From: Streptomyces sp. 2131.1
Lineage (GTDB): Bacteria; Actinomycetota; Actinomycetes; Streptomycetales; Streptomycetaceae
Direction: 5' to 3'
DNA: 64,000 bases
Assembly (NCBI RefSeq): GCF_900105515.1
Contig: NZ_FNSY01000001.1
Span: 744,001-808,000, forward strand
Shown: positions 1 to 7,420 of the stretch, piece by piece
Numbering within the stretch: the stretch's first letter is position 1
How the letters are laid out: every line of letters starts with the position of its first letter
Notes under the pieces: generated by a model
The model's database searches: none
The model's input: the letters and a program-made list of their open reading frames with translations, nothing else
Told to the model about the DNA's origin: nothing
Made by a program: the position numbers and the translations under genes

Positions 1-1
1 C

Positions 2-1192
2 GTGAACAGGCAGAACGGGGCCGCGCGCCCCTATGACGTAGTCCTTTTCGGCGCCACCGGGTTCGTGGGTGTGCTCACCGCCGAATATCTGGCCCGGCAC
101 GCCCCGGACGACTGCCGCTGGGCCGTCGCCGGGCGCGACCGCGCCAAGCTGGAGAAGCTGCGCGCCCGGCTGAGCGACCTGAATCCGCGCTGCGCGGACC
201 TCCCGATCGTCGAGGCGGACGCCTCCGACGAGGACTCGCTGCGCGCGCTGGCCGAGTCCGCCCGGGTGGTGGCCACCACCGTCGGCCCTTACGTCTGGTA
301 CGGCGAGAAGCTGGTCGCCGCCTGTGCCGATGCGGGCACGGACTACACGGACCTCACGGGCGAGCCGGAGTTCGTGGACCGGATGTACGTGGAGCACGAC
401 GCCCGCGCCCGCGAGACCGGCGCCCGGCTCGTGCACGCCTGCGGCTTCGACTCCGTGCCCCACGATCTCGGCGCCTACTTCACGGTCCGGCAGCTGCCGG
501 AAGACGTGCCGCTGCGCGTCGACGGCTTCGTCCGCAGCAACGCCGTCTTCTCCGGCGGTACGTTCGCCTCGGCGCTCACCGCGATGGGCCGGGGCCCGCA
601 GACCGCGCGCGCCGCGAAGGAGCGCCGGCTGCACGAGCCCCGGCTGGCCGGGCGCCGCGTCCACGCCCCGCTGGGCCGCCCCCGCTTCAGCCCGGAGACC
701 GGCACCTGGGCGCTGCCGCTGCCCACGCTCGACGCGGGGATCATCGCCCGCTCGGCGCGGGCGCTGCCCCGTTACGGCCCCGACTTCCGCTACCGCCACT
801 ACGCCTCGGTCAAGCACCTGCCCGTGGCGCTCGGTGGTACGGCGGCGCTCGGCGCGCTCCTGGGTGCCGCCCAGGTGCCGGCCGCCCGGGACTGGCTGAT
901 GGGGCGCTACGAGCCCGGCGCGGGCCCGGACGCGGAGCGCAGGCGGCGCAGCTGGTTCACCGTGCGGTTCGTCGGCGAGGGCGGCGGGCGGCAGGTGTTC
1001 ACGGAGGTGTCGGGCGGCGATCCGGGCTACGACGAGACGGCGAAGATGCTCGCGGAGTCCGCGCTGTGCCTGGCACTGGACGAGCTGCCGGCGACCTCGG
1101 GGCAGGTCACCACGGCCGCCGCGATGGGCGACGCGCTGCTGGAGCGGCTGATCGCGGCCGGGCTGCGCTTCCGGGTGGCGGCGGTCCGCTGA
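2..1192 (+). CDS. Saccharopine dehydrogenase-like NAD(P)-binding protein (trans-acting enoyl reductase family)
   Basis: The 396-residue product opens with a Rossmann dinucleotide-binding motif, GATGFVG, at about residues 17-23. The rest resembles the saccharopine dehydrogenase NADP-binding family, whose actinobacterial members include the trans-acting enoyl reductases of mycobacterial lipid synthesis. Length is normal for that family. Reduction of an acyl or polyketide intermediate is a family inference; the substrate cannot be read. The GTG used lies at the second base of the window, so the true start could be upstream and outside it. The gene converges on the endonuclease V gene. Confidence 0.8.
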   Translation: MNRQNGAARPYDVVLFGATGFVGVLTAEYLARHAPDDCRWAVAGRDRAKLEKLRARLSDLNPRCADLPIVEADASDEDSLRALAESARVVATTVGPYVWYGEKLVAACADAGTDYTDLTGEPEFVDRMYVEHDARARETGARLVHACGFDSVPHDLGAYFTVRQLPEDVPLRVDGFVRSNAVFSGGTFASALTAMGRGPQTARAAKERRLHEPRLAGRRVHAPLGRPRFSPETGTWALPLPTLDAGIIARSARALPRYGPDFRYRHYASVKHLPVALGGTAALGALLGAAQVPAARDWLMGRYEPGAGPDAERRRRSWFTVRFVGEGGGRQVFTEVSGGDPGYDETAKMLAESALCLALDELPATSGQVTTAAAMGDALLERLIAAGLRFRVAAVR

Positions 1193-1195
1193 GCG

Positions 1196-1211
1196 GCCGG
1201 CGACCGCCGGC
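1196..1211. terminator. Short dyad between convergent genes
   Basis: GCCGGCG and CGCCGGC are separated by two bases in the 19-bp gap between the enoyl-reductase-like gene and endonuclease V. The position suits a shared bidirectional terminator, but the loop is tight and there is no U tract. Confidence 0.3.
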
Positions 1212-1889
1212 TCAGGCGGCCGCCTCGCGCAGGGCCCTGCGGCACAGGGAGTCGGCCCTGCGCGTCGTCTCAGGCTGCCGGAAACCCCGGGTCAGCGCCA
1301 GGGTGTGCGCGACGGCGTTGTCCAGGCCGGTGCGGTGCCCGACGGAGACGTACACCGGTTTGACGCCGTCCCGAGTGCGCAGCGCGCGCCCGACCTCCTC
1401 CTCGCCGTCCAGCAGGGGCGACTGGTCGCCGCGCCGGGGGCCGGGCGGCTCGAAGGTGAAGGTGAACGGGCTCTTGGCGACGCCGATGACCGGGAGCCCC
1501 GTGAGGACGCCGAGATGGCTGGCGAGGCCGAAGCGGCGGGGGTGGGCCCTGCCGTATCCGTCGCAGACGACCAGGCCGGGATCGGCCCTCAGGTTCTCCA
1601 GGGCGGCCAGCACCGTCGGGATCTCGCGGAAGGCCAGCAGCCCCGGGACGTACGGGAAGCTGACCCGGCCGACGGCGGTCGCCTCCTCCACCACCTCCAT
1701 CGTGGCGGCGTCGAGCACGACGGCCGCCGCCGCCACGATGTCGCGTTCGTCGTCGTAGGCGACGTCGACCCCGGTCACCCTGCCCTGTCCCGGCGGCGGG
1801 CCGGGCTCGTCGAGGACCACCCGGGTCCGCAGGGCGTCCTGGACCGCACGGGCCTCGGCGGCGTCGGAAGGCATCTGAAGCGCTGTCAT
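1212..1889 (-). CDS. nfi: Endonuclease V (deoxyinosine 3'-endonuclease)
   Basis: This 225-residue protein carries the endonuclease V signature. The catalytic and metal-binding positions are visible: Asp42 in GVDVAYDD, Glu89 in the segment PYVPGLLAFRE, Asp110 in VVCDGYGRAHPRRFG and Lys139 in IGVAKSPF. They fall at nearly the same numbers as in characterised bacterial enzymes. The family nicks DNA one phosphodiester 3' of deoxyinosine and so starts repair of deaminated adenine. The gene is monocistronic and is divergent from the YciI-like gene, with 44 bp between the starts. Confidence 0.93.
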   Translation of the reverse strand: MTALQMPSDAAEARAVQDALRTRVVLDEPGPPPGQGRVTGVDVAYDDERDIVAAAAVVLDAATMEVVEEATAVGRVSFPYVPGLLAFREIPTVLAALENLRADPGLVVCDGYGRAHPRRFGLASHLGVLTGLPVIGVAKSPFTFTFEPPGPRRGDQSPLLDGEEEVGRALRTRDGVKPVYVSVGHRTGLDNAVAHTLALTRGFRQPETTRRADSLCRRALREAAA

Positions 1890-1933
1890 GGTGCGCTCAC
1901 CCTAAGCGCTGCCCCGGCCGGTAGCCTGAACCC

Positions 1934-2227
1934 ATGTTCGTACTTGAGCTGTCCTACACCGCCCCGCTGGACCGCGTCGACGCGGTGATGAAGGAGCACG
2001 TCGCCTGGCTCGACGAGCAGTACGCGGCGGGGGTGTTCATCGCCTCCGGGCGCAAGAACCCCCGGGACGGCGGAGTGATCCTCGCGGTCGGGGACGAGCG
2101 GGCGGCGATCGAGCGGCTCGCGGCGACCGACCCGTTCGTGGTCGAGGGCGTCTGCGCGTACCGGATCACGGAGTTCATCGCCACCAAGACCTCGGACGCG
2201 CTCGCCCCGTACCGCCAGCGGCTCTGA
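1934..2227 (+). CDS. YciI-like protein
   Basis: A 97-residue single-domain protein of the YciI/YCII superfamily, a ferredoxin-like alpha/beta fold. The N-terminus MFVLELSYTAPLDRVD and the central HVAWLDEQYAAGVFIASGR segment are characteristic. The family's cellular role is unclear, although some members have dehydrochlorinase-like activity or are fused to sigma factors. No operon partner is evident. Confidence 0.85.
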   Translation: MFVLELSYTAPLDRVDAVMKEHVAWLDEQYAAGVFIASGRKNPRDGGVILAVGDERAAIERLAATDPFVVEGVCAYRITEFIATKTSDALAPYRQRL

Positions 2228-2374
2228 CGGGTGCTCCGCCCGTAACGGGGCACGTGAACAGGCAGCGGTGTGCGGTGATGCAGCTCACGCCGTCTCCCGG
2301 TGCACGGATCGGCGGCTTCCGTCGTCTCTACGTGTGCCGGGAACCGTTGTCCGGTCGCGAGAGGGAGCAGGTTC

Positions 2375-2788
2375 GTGTCCACGGTCATCGAACAGTCCGT
2401 ACAGGCCCGCATGGTGGCGTCCGCGCCGCAGATGGAGACCCTGCCCGCCGTCCTGAGCTACGACCGGGCCGACCCCTTCGCCGTACGCATGGCGTTCCCC
2501 GCTCCGGCGACGCTGGAGGGGACGGACGTGTCCTGGCAGTTCTCCCGGGACCTGCTCGCCGCCGGGATGGAGGTCCCGTCCGGACTCGGGGACGTACGGA
2601 TCAGGCCGTTCGGCTACGACCGCACGGTGCTGGAGTTCCACGCTGCCGAGGGGATCGCCATGGTGCACGTCCGCACGGCGGATCTGCGCCGGTTCCTGCG
2701 GCGGGCGGAGGATCTGGTGCCCTGCGGCGACGAGCGCCGCTACCTCGACCTGGACCGGAACCTGACCGAGCTTTTCGGGTCGCGCTGA
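2375..2788 (+). CDS. SsgA-like sporulation and cell-division regulator
   Basis: The 137-residue product fits the SsgA-like protein (SALP) family, which is confined to sporulating actinomycetes and helps position septa and remodel the wall. The family pattern is visible: a beta-rich N-terminus, LSYDRADPFAVRMAFPAP, WQFSRDLLAAGM, then GDVRIRP and a C-terminal DLDRNLTEL. The GTG at 2375 was chosen because a purine-rich GAGGGAG lies just upstream and the protein then begins MSTVIEQSVQAR. An upstream in-frame start at 2300 would add unrelated residues. The N-terminus reminds me of SsgD rather than SsgA or SsgB, but the paralogue is not certain. Confidence 0.85.
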   Translation: MSTVIEQSVQARMVASAPQMETLPAVLSYDRADPFAVRMAFPAPATLEGTDVSWQFSRDLLAAGMEVPSGLGDVRIRPFGYDRTVLEFHAAEGIAMVHVRTADLRRFLRRAEDLVPCGDERRYLDLDRNLTELFGSR

Positions 2789-2814
2789 GTCCGCGTCCCG
2801 CTTCCGCAAGGCCC

Positions 2815-2858
2815 TAATTCGATTGCTCCCTCCCCGGGCCCCGCGTAGCGTCTGCGTC
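2815..2858 (+). promoter_or_regulatory. Promoter of the ABC-F gene, possibly WhiB7-type
   Basis: A -35-like TTGCTC (2823-2828) and a -10-like TAGCGT (2846-2851) are spaced by exactly 17 bp. The -35 is directly preceded by the AT-rich TAATTCGA, conspicuous in this GC-rich sequence. An AT-rich block abutting the -35 is the hallmark of WhiB7-activated promoters, which often drive ABC-F resistance genes in actinobacteria. WhiB7 control is an inference. Confidence 0.45.
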
Positions 2859-2871
2859 GTCCTTGTTGTCG

Positions 2872-2946
2872 GTGAACGGAGCAGGACGTTGCAGATCTGA
2901 GGTCTTGAGACACCGTGTCGCGTGCCGTGCCGGCCCTCTGCCGTGA
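2872..2946 (+). other. Candidate leader peptide (uORF) upstream of the ABC-F gene
   Basis: A 24-codon reading frame from GTG to TGA begins about 14 nt after the predicted transcription start, in the 302-bp gap before the ABC-F gene. An 8-bp inverted repeat (CTGAGGTC at 2897-2904, GACCTCAG at 2963-2970) has its left arm inside the uORF, so a ribosome stalled on the uORF would alter the folding of the leader. No ribosome-binding site is visible. Leader-peptide attenuation is known for other ABC-F resistance genes; here it is only a hypothesis. Confidence 0.25.
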
Positions 2947-3090
2947 CCGCGCGCCCGAGTGCGACCTCAGCTCGTCGAGCCGTCCTCCGTGACCAGGGCC
3001 TTCCTTCCGTCATCCCGGAATCCTCGTGGAACGTCCGTGGCCGGTGTCTCGCCCGTTGCCCTGTCATTCCTCGCAACCGGGAGATTCCTC

Positions 3091-4722
3091 ATGTCAACCC
3101 CCGCAGCCCACCTCACCTGTTCCTCCCTCTCCTTCGCCTGGCCCGACGGCACCCGGGCCCTGGACGCACTCGATGTCACCGTGGGCCCCGGCCGCACGGG
3201 GCTCATCGGTCTCAACGGGGCCGGGAAGTCGACCCTGCTCCGGCTGCTCGCCGGCGAACTCCGGCCCACCGGGGGCCGGGTCAGTGTGTCCGGTGAAGTG
3301 GGCTACCTGCCGCAGAACCTGGTCCTGGACACGGAGCTGCGTGTCGACGCCGCGCTCGGCATCGACACGGTCCGCGCGGCGCTGCACGCCATCGAGGCCG
3401 GTGACGTCGGCGAGGAGCGGTTCGCCGCCGTCGGCGACGACTGGGACGTCGAGGAGCGGGCCCGCGCCGCGCTCGACGGACTTGGCCTCGGCCACATCGG
3501 GCTCGACCGCACGATCGGCGAGATGTCGGGCGGCGAGTGCGTGATGCTGCGGCTGGCCGCGCTGCTGCTGGCCCGGCCCGACGTCCTGCTGCTCGACGAG
3601 CCGACCAACAACCTCGACCTGTACGCCAGACAGCGGCTCTACGCGGCCATCGACGCGTGGCACGGGGTGCTCGTCGTCGTCAGCCACGACCGCGAACTCC
3701 TGGAGCGTGTCGACCAGATCGCCGATCTGCGCGACTCCACCGTCACCTGGTACGGCGGCAGCCTCTCCGCGTACGAGGCTGCGCTCGCCGTCGAGCAGGA
3801 GGCGGCCGAGCGCATGGTGCGGGTCGCGGAGGCCGACGTACAGCGCCAGAAGCGCGAACTGGCCGAATCGCAGGTCAGGTCGGCCCGGCGCAGACGGTAC
3901 GGCCAGAAGCTGTTCGACGAGGGCAGCGTGCCGAAGATCGTCGCGAGCGCCCGCAAACGCTCCGCCCAGGAGTCGGCGGGCAAGCAGCGCCTGATGCACG
4001 CGAGCCGGCTGGCCGACGCGAAGGAGCGCCTGGACGAGGCCGTCGACGCGGTGCGCGACGACGACGAGATCCGGGTCGAGCTGCCGCGCACCAAGGTCCA
4101 TCCGGGCCGGGTCGTGCTGGTGCTGCGCGATCTGGAACTCGCGTACGGGGCACGGGTGCGGGGACAGTACGAGGTGCGCGGTCCGGAGCGCATCGCGCTG
4201 GTGGGGCGCAACGGGGCGGGCAAGACCACGCTGCTGCGCACGCTCGCCGGTGAGCTGGCTCCCGTGTCCGGCGAGGCGGTGACCGAGGTCCCGCTGCGCT
4301 TCCTGCCGCAGCGGCTCGATGTGCTCGACGACGCGCTGAGCGTGGTGGAGAACGTGGCGCGGTTCGCGCCGGACGCCACGAACAACCACATCAGGGCGAA
4401 GCTGGCGCGCTTCCTGTTCAGGGGGGCGCGGGCGGACCGCGCCGCGGGCACCCTGTCGGGCGGGGAGCGGTTCCGGGCGGCGCTGGCCGCGCTGCTGCTC
4501 GCCGAGCCGGCGCCGCGGCTGCTGTTGCTGGACGAGCCGACGAACAACCTGGACATGGCCAGTGTGCGCCGGCTCACGGCGGCGCTCGACGCGTACGAGG
4601 GGGCGCTCGTCGTAGCCAGTCACGACGTGCCGTTCCTGGAGTCGCTGGGGATCACGCGCTGGCTGCTGATCGACGGCGAACTGCGCCCCACGACGGCCGA
4701 GGAGGTGCGCGCCGGGCTCTGA
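3091..4722 (+). CDS. ABC-F family ATPase (ribosome-protection type)
   Basis: The 543-residue protein has two ABC ATPase domains and no membrane segments. Domain 1 has Walker A GLNGAGKST (residues 40-48), signature MSGGE and Walker B with DEPTNNLDL. Domain 2 has VGRNGAGKTT (about 372-381), LSGGE and DEPTNNLDM. A charged linker rich in Arg, Lys and Glu lies between them, as in ABC-F proteins that enter the ribosomal E site. The family includes antibiotic ribosome-protection factors and translation factors; which type this is cannot be decided from sequence, but the promoter and leader upstream suggest induced resistance. The ATG at 3091 follows GGGAG. Confidence 0.85.
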   Translation: MSTPAAHLTCSSLSFAWPDGTRALDALDVTVGPGRTGLIGLNGAGKSTLLRLLAGELRPTGGRVSVSGEVGYLPQNLVLDTELRVDAALGIDTVRAALHAIEAGDVGEERFAAVGDDWDVEERARAALDGLGLGHIGLDRTIGEMSGGECVMLRLAALLLARPDVLLLDEPTNNLDLYARQRLYAAIDAWHGVLVVVSHDRELLERVDQIADLRDSTVTWYGGSLSAYEAALAVEQEAAERMVRVAEADVQRQKRELAESQVRSARRRRYGQKLFDEGSVPKIVASARKRSAQESAGKQRLMHASRLADAKERLDEAVDAVRDDDEIRVELPRTKVHPGRVVLVLRDLELAYGARVRGQYEVRGPERIALVGRNGAGKTTLLRTLAGELAPVSGEAVTEVPLRFLPQRLDVLDDALSVVENVARFAPDATNNHIRAKLARFLFRGARADRAAGTLSGGERFRAALAALLLAEPAPRLLLLDEPTNNLDMASVRRLTAALDAYEGALVVASHDVPFLESLGITRWLLIDGELRPTTAEEVRAGL

Positions 4723-4731
4723 CACGGCGGG

Positions 4732-4760
4732 TGGGTACGCGGTGACTCACCGCGTACCCA
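4732..4760 (+). terminator. Terminator hairpin after the ABC-F gene
   Basis: A perfect 13-bp stem, TGGGTACGCGGTG with its complement, closes on a 3-base loop (ACT) ten bases after the ABC-F stop codon. There is no U tract, which is common for Streptomyces terminators. Confidence 0.7.
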
Positions 4761-4830
4761 TCGGCGGCGGTGACGCAGAGTGAGCGACTTTCGCCCGTTA
4801 GGGCTTGGCTCAGGGCTTACCGCCGCTTTA

Positions 4831-4863
4831 ACCTACGGTCTCGTAACCTACGAGTCCGTAGGT
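4831..4863. promoter_or_regulatory. 33-bp operator dyad in the desaturase promoter
   Basis: Outer arms ACCTACGG (4831-4838) and CCGTAGGT (4856-4863) and inner arms CTCGT (4840-4844) and ACGAG (4850-4854) form a near-perfect 33-bp palindrome. The right half alone, ACCTACG-AGTC-CGTAGGT (4846-4863), is a perfect 18-bp TetR-style site; the left half is a degenerate copy. A -35-like TTGGCT (4805-4810) and a -10-like TAACCT (4829-4834) would be masked by a bound repressor. The regulator is not in this window. Confidence 0.6.
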
Positions 4864-4888
4864 AATTCTCCCGTCCCCAGGAGCCTCC

Positions 4889-5863
4889 ATGACGATCACT
4901 TCTCCCCATCTCGGCAGTTCACAGGAATGGACCGACGCCCACCTCCTGTTCGCGCTGGAAGAGGTGGTCGAGAAGGAGCTCAACCGGCATCTCAAGGTCG
5001 CCAAGGACTGGATGCCGCACGAGTACGTGCCGTTCTCCGACGGGCGCAACTTCCCCGGCGTCTTCGAGGACGGCGAGGCCTGGCAGGCGGACCAGTCCAA
5101 GGTCACCGACATCGGCAAGATCGCCCTCGTGGTCAACCTCCTCACCGAGGACAACCTCCCCAGCTACCACCACGAGATCGCCACGCTCTTCGGCCGCGAC
5201 GGCGCCTGGGGCACCTGGGTGCACCGCTGGACGGCCGAGGAGGGCCGGCACGGCATCGTGATGCGCGACTACCTGCTCACCTCGCGCGCGGTCGACCCGG
5301 ACAAGCTGGAGCAGTTCCGGATGGCGCACATGGCCGAGGGCTTCGAGTCGGACAACCGGCACTCGATGCTGCACTCCGTGGCCTATGTGGCCTTCCAGGA
5401 GCTGGCGACCCGCGTCTCGCACCGCAACACCGGGCACCAGTCGGGCGACCCGGTCTGCGACCGCATGCTGGCGCGCATCGCGACCGACGAGAACCTGCAC
5501 ATGGTCTTCTACCGCAACCTGCTGGGCTCGGCCTTCGAGCTGGCCCCGGACCTGACGATGCAGGCCGTGCGCGACGTCGTCGTCAACTTCCGGATGCCCG
5601 GCCACGGCATGCCCGGTTTCGAGCGGGCCGCCGCGCAGATGGCGATCGGCGAGATCTACAACATGCGCATCCACCACGACGACGTCATCCAGCCGGTCCT
5701 GCGCTTCCTCAAGGTGCTCGACATCGACGGTCTCGGCCCGGAGGGCCTGAAGGCGCAGGAGGAGCTCGGCCTGTACATGCACGGGCTGGACTCCGAGGCG
5801 GCGAAGTTCGACGAGAAGCTGGCCGCGCGCAAGGCGCGGATGGCGGCCCGCGCCCAGGGCTGA
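4889..5863 (+). CDS. Acyl-[acyl-carrier-protein] desaturase
   Basis: The 324-residue soluble protein belongs to the stearoyl-ACP desaturase (FA_desaturase_2) family. The di-iron ligands sit in two Glu-x-x-His elements, EEGRH near residue 117 and DENLH near residue 201. The enzyme would insert a cis double bond into a saturated acyl chain carried by ACP or CoA, using O2 and ferredoxin. The ATG at 4889 follows the ribosome-binding site CAGGAG. The strong operator dyad overlapping the promoter implies tight regulation, probably by a lipid-responsive TetR-family protein. Confidence 0.9.
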   Translation: MTITSPHLGSSQEWTDAHLLFALEEVVEKELNRHLKVAKDWMPHEYVPFSDGRNFPGVFEDGEAWQADQSKVTDIGKIALVVNLLTEDNLPSYHHEIATLFGRDGAWGTWVHRWTAEEGRHGIVMRDYLLTSRAVDPDKLEQFRMAHMAEGFESDNRHSMLHSVAYVAFQELATRVSHRNTGHQSGDPVCDRMLARIATDENLHMVFYRNLLGSAFELAPDLTMQAVRDVVVNFRMPGHGMPGFERAAAQMAIGEIYNMRIHHDDVIQPVLRFLKVLDIDGLGPEGLKAQEELGLYMHGLDSEAAKFDEKLAARKARMAARAQG

Positions 5864-5874
5864 CCCGCAGGGAG

Positions 5875-5907
5875 GGCCGCCGCCCCGAATCCTCGGGAGC
5901 GGCGGCC
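5875..5907. terminator. Bidirectional terminator after the desaturase
   Basis: GGCCGCCGC (5875-5883) pairs with GCGGCGGCC (5899-5907), and an inner CCCGA/TCGGG extends the stem around a 4-base loop. It lies between the desaturase stop and the stop of the convergent hypothetical gene. Confidence 0.65.
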
Positions 5908-5927
5908 GGACGGCTCCGGGAGGCCGC

Positions 5928-6406
5928 TCACTCCCGGACCGTCACCTCCGCGTACGCCGCGTCCCGCGCCTCCGCCTCCGGGTGCCACCGCAGCAGCCGC
6001 AGCTGGGTCCGCCACGGCCCGGTCCAGCCCGCGTGCCGCCCTCCCACGGTGACCAGCTGGACGGCCAGCAGACCGTGCGCGAGGCCGCCGTCCTCGGCGA
6101 GCCGCCCCGCCGCGGCGAGCCGGTTCACCAGGTGGACGGTCCGCTGACGGGCCGGGTGGTCGCGGTCGCTGCCCGCGTCATCCGTCTCCACGGTGTCCGC
6201 GAGAGTCGTCAGCGCCCCCATGAACGCCTGCGCGGCCTCCCCCGGCGCGGTGGGCGCCGCGCCGGCCAGCGCGTCGGCCGCCGAACGCCACGAGCGGCGG
6301 CGCGCAGATCTCCCGAAGCGGACAGCGCGCGTGCGCGGGCGGCGAGTTCACGCATGCGCCGCCGGTACGGAAGCGGATCGAGGGCCTTCAGCAGGGCGTC
6401 GGTCAT
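5928..6406 (-). pseudogene. Frameshifted hypothetical gene
   Basis: From the ATG at 6406 the frame reads sensibly for about 35 residues (MTDALLKALDPLPYRRRMRE, then a helical stretch), then degenerates into Arg/Pro-rich sequence and stops at 6209. A one-base shift near 6300 continues as RRSWRSAADALAGAAPT and on through an Ala/Leu-rich, coding-like stretch to a stop at 5928. The two halves join into one protein of roughly 158 residues, so the gene has either a real frameshift or a one-base sequencing error in a GC repeat. If the start is instead at 6221, a 97-residue protein results. The family was not recognised. Confidence 0.5.
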
Positions 6407-6469
6407 GGGCCGATCGTGCCGTGCGGGGGTATGGCCTCCCCGAGCGGGCGGGGACCGTACTCTGTGCCG

Positions 6470-7393
6470 GTGAAACCTGTGACCCGCTTCGCTCTCATCG
6501 CCGCGCCGCTCGTGATAGCCGTCTCCCTCCTCCTCAACCCCGGCGACGACTCCGGGCTGCCCACGGACTCCCCCGAGGCCGTCGGGGCGAAGGCCACCGG
6601 GCCGGTGAACGCGGACCCGTTCGCCGCGGCGGACGACGAGGAGCGCGCGGAGATGAACAGGACGGTCGAGCGGGCACCGGCCGGGCTCGCCGCTCCGGAG
6701 ATGCGCGAGGTCGCCTGGCAGTTGCTGGCGAGCGCCGAGGGCTCCACCCTCGACTGGCGCACCCAGTACGGGACGATCGAGGACAGCGGCGACGGCACCG
6801 GCTACGCGGCGGGCCTCGTCGGCTTCTGCTCGGGTACGCACGACATGCTCGTGTTCGTCGAGGCGTTCACGAAGGACCACCCGGACAACCCGCTCGCCCG
6901 GTACCTCCCGGCGCTGCGCGAGGTCGACGGGACCGGCTCGCACGAGGGCCTGGATCCGGGGTTCACGGCCGCGTGGAAGAAGGCGGCCGAGGACCCGGCG
7001 TTCCGCAAGGCGCAGGAGGAGGTCCGGGACAAGCAGTTCTTCGAGCCGGCGGTGCGGCTGGCGAAGCTCGACGGGCTCGGCGCGCTGGGCCAGTACATCT
7101 ACTTCGACACCATGGTGCTCCAGGGGCCGGGCCACGAGGCGGACTCGTTCTACGGCATCCGGCAGGCGGCGCTGGCCGAGGCGGACACGGTCGCGGAGGG
7201 CGGTGACGAGTCGGCGTACCTGGACATCTTCCTGGACACCGCGCGGTCCGTGATGAAGTCGAAGAAGAACCAGCAGCACGACACATCGCGCATCGACACC
7301 GCGCAGCGCGTGTTCCTGGAGGACGGCGAGCTGGACCTGGAGCCGCCGCTGACCTGGAAGATGTACGGGGAGACGTTCCGCATCCCGTCGTGA
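6470..7393 (+). CDS. Secreted chitosanase, glycoside hydrolase family 46
   Basis: The 307-residue precursor matches GH46 chitosanases such as that of Streptomyces sp. N174. The conserved core includes SAEGSTLDW, YGTIEDSGDGTGY, GFCSGTHDM, LGQYIYFDTMV, DTSRIDTAQRVFL and the C-terminal PPLTWKMYG. The catalytic acid and base correspond to Glu90 and Asp108. The enzyme would hydrolyse beta-1,4 glucosamine links outside the cell. The GTG at 6470 was chosen because it gives a short basic n-region and a hydrophobic core (FALIAAPLVIAVSLLL). A linker of about 50 residues precedes the catalytic domain. The usual signal-peptidase site is not obvious, so the mature protein may stay membrane-anchored. Confidence 0.92.
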   Translation: MKPVTRFALIAAPLVIAVSLLLNPGDDSGLPTDSPEAVGAKATGPVNADPFAAADDEERAEMNRTVERAPAGLAAPEMREVAWQLLASAEGSTLDWRTQYGTIEDSGDGTGYAAGLVGFCSGTHDMLVFVEAFTKDHPDNPLARYLPALREVDGTGSHEGLDPGFTAAWKKAAEDPAFRKAQEEVRDKQFFEPAVRLAKLDGLGALGQYIYFDTMVLQGPGHEADSFYGIRQAALAEADTVAEGGDESAYLDIFLDTARSVMKSKKNQQHDTSRIDTAQRVFLEDGELDLEPPLTWKMYGETFRIPS

Positions 7394-7420
7394 TCCCGGC
7401 CCCGCGGCAGCTCCGGTCGC

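Noticed and set aside
3094..4725. Long open frame antisense to the ABC-F gene
   Set aside because: High-GC third-position bias keeps the opposite strand open; composition is Arg/Gly/Gln-rich with no domain, while the plus strand encodes a clear ABC-F protein.
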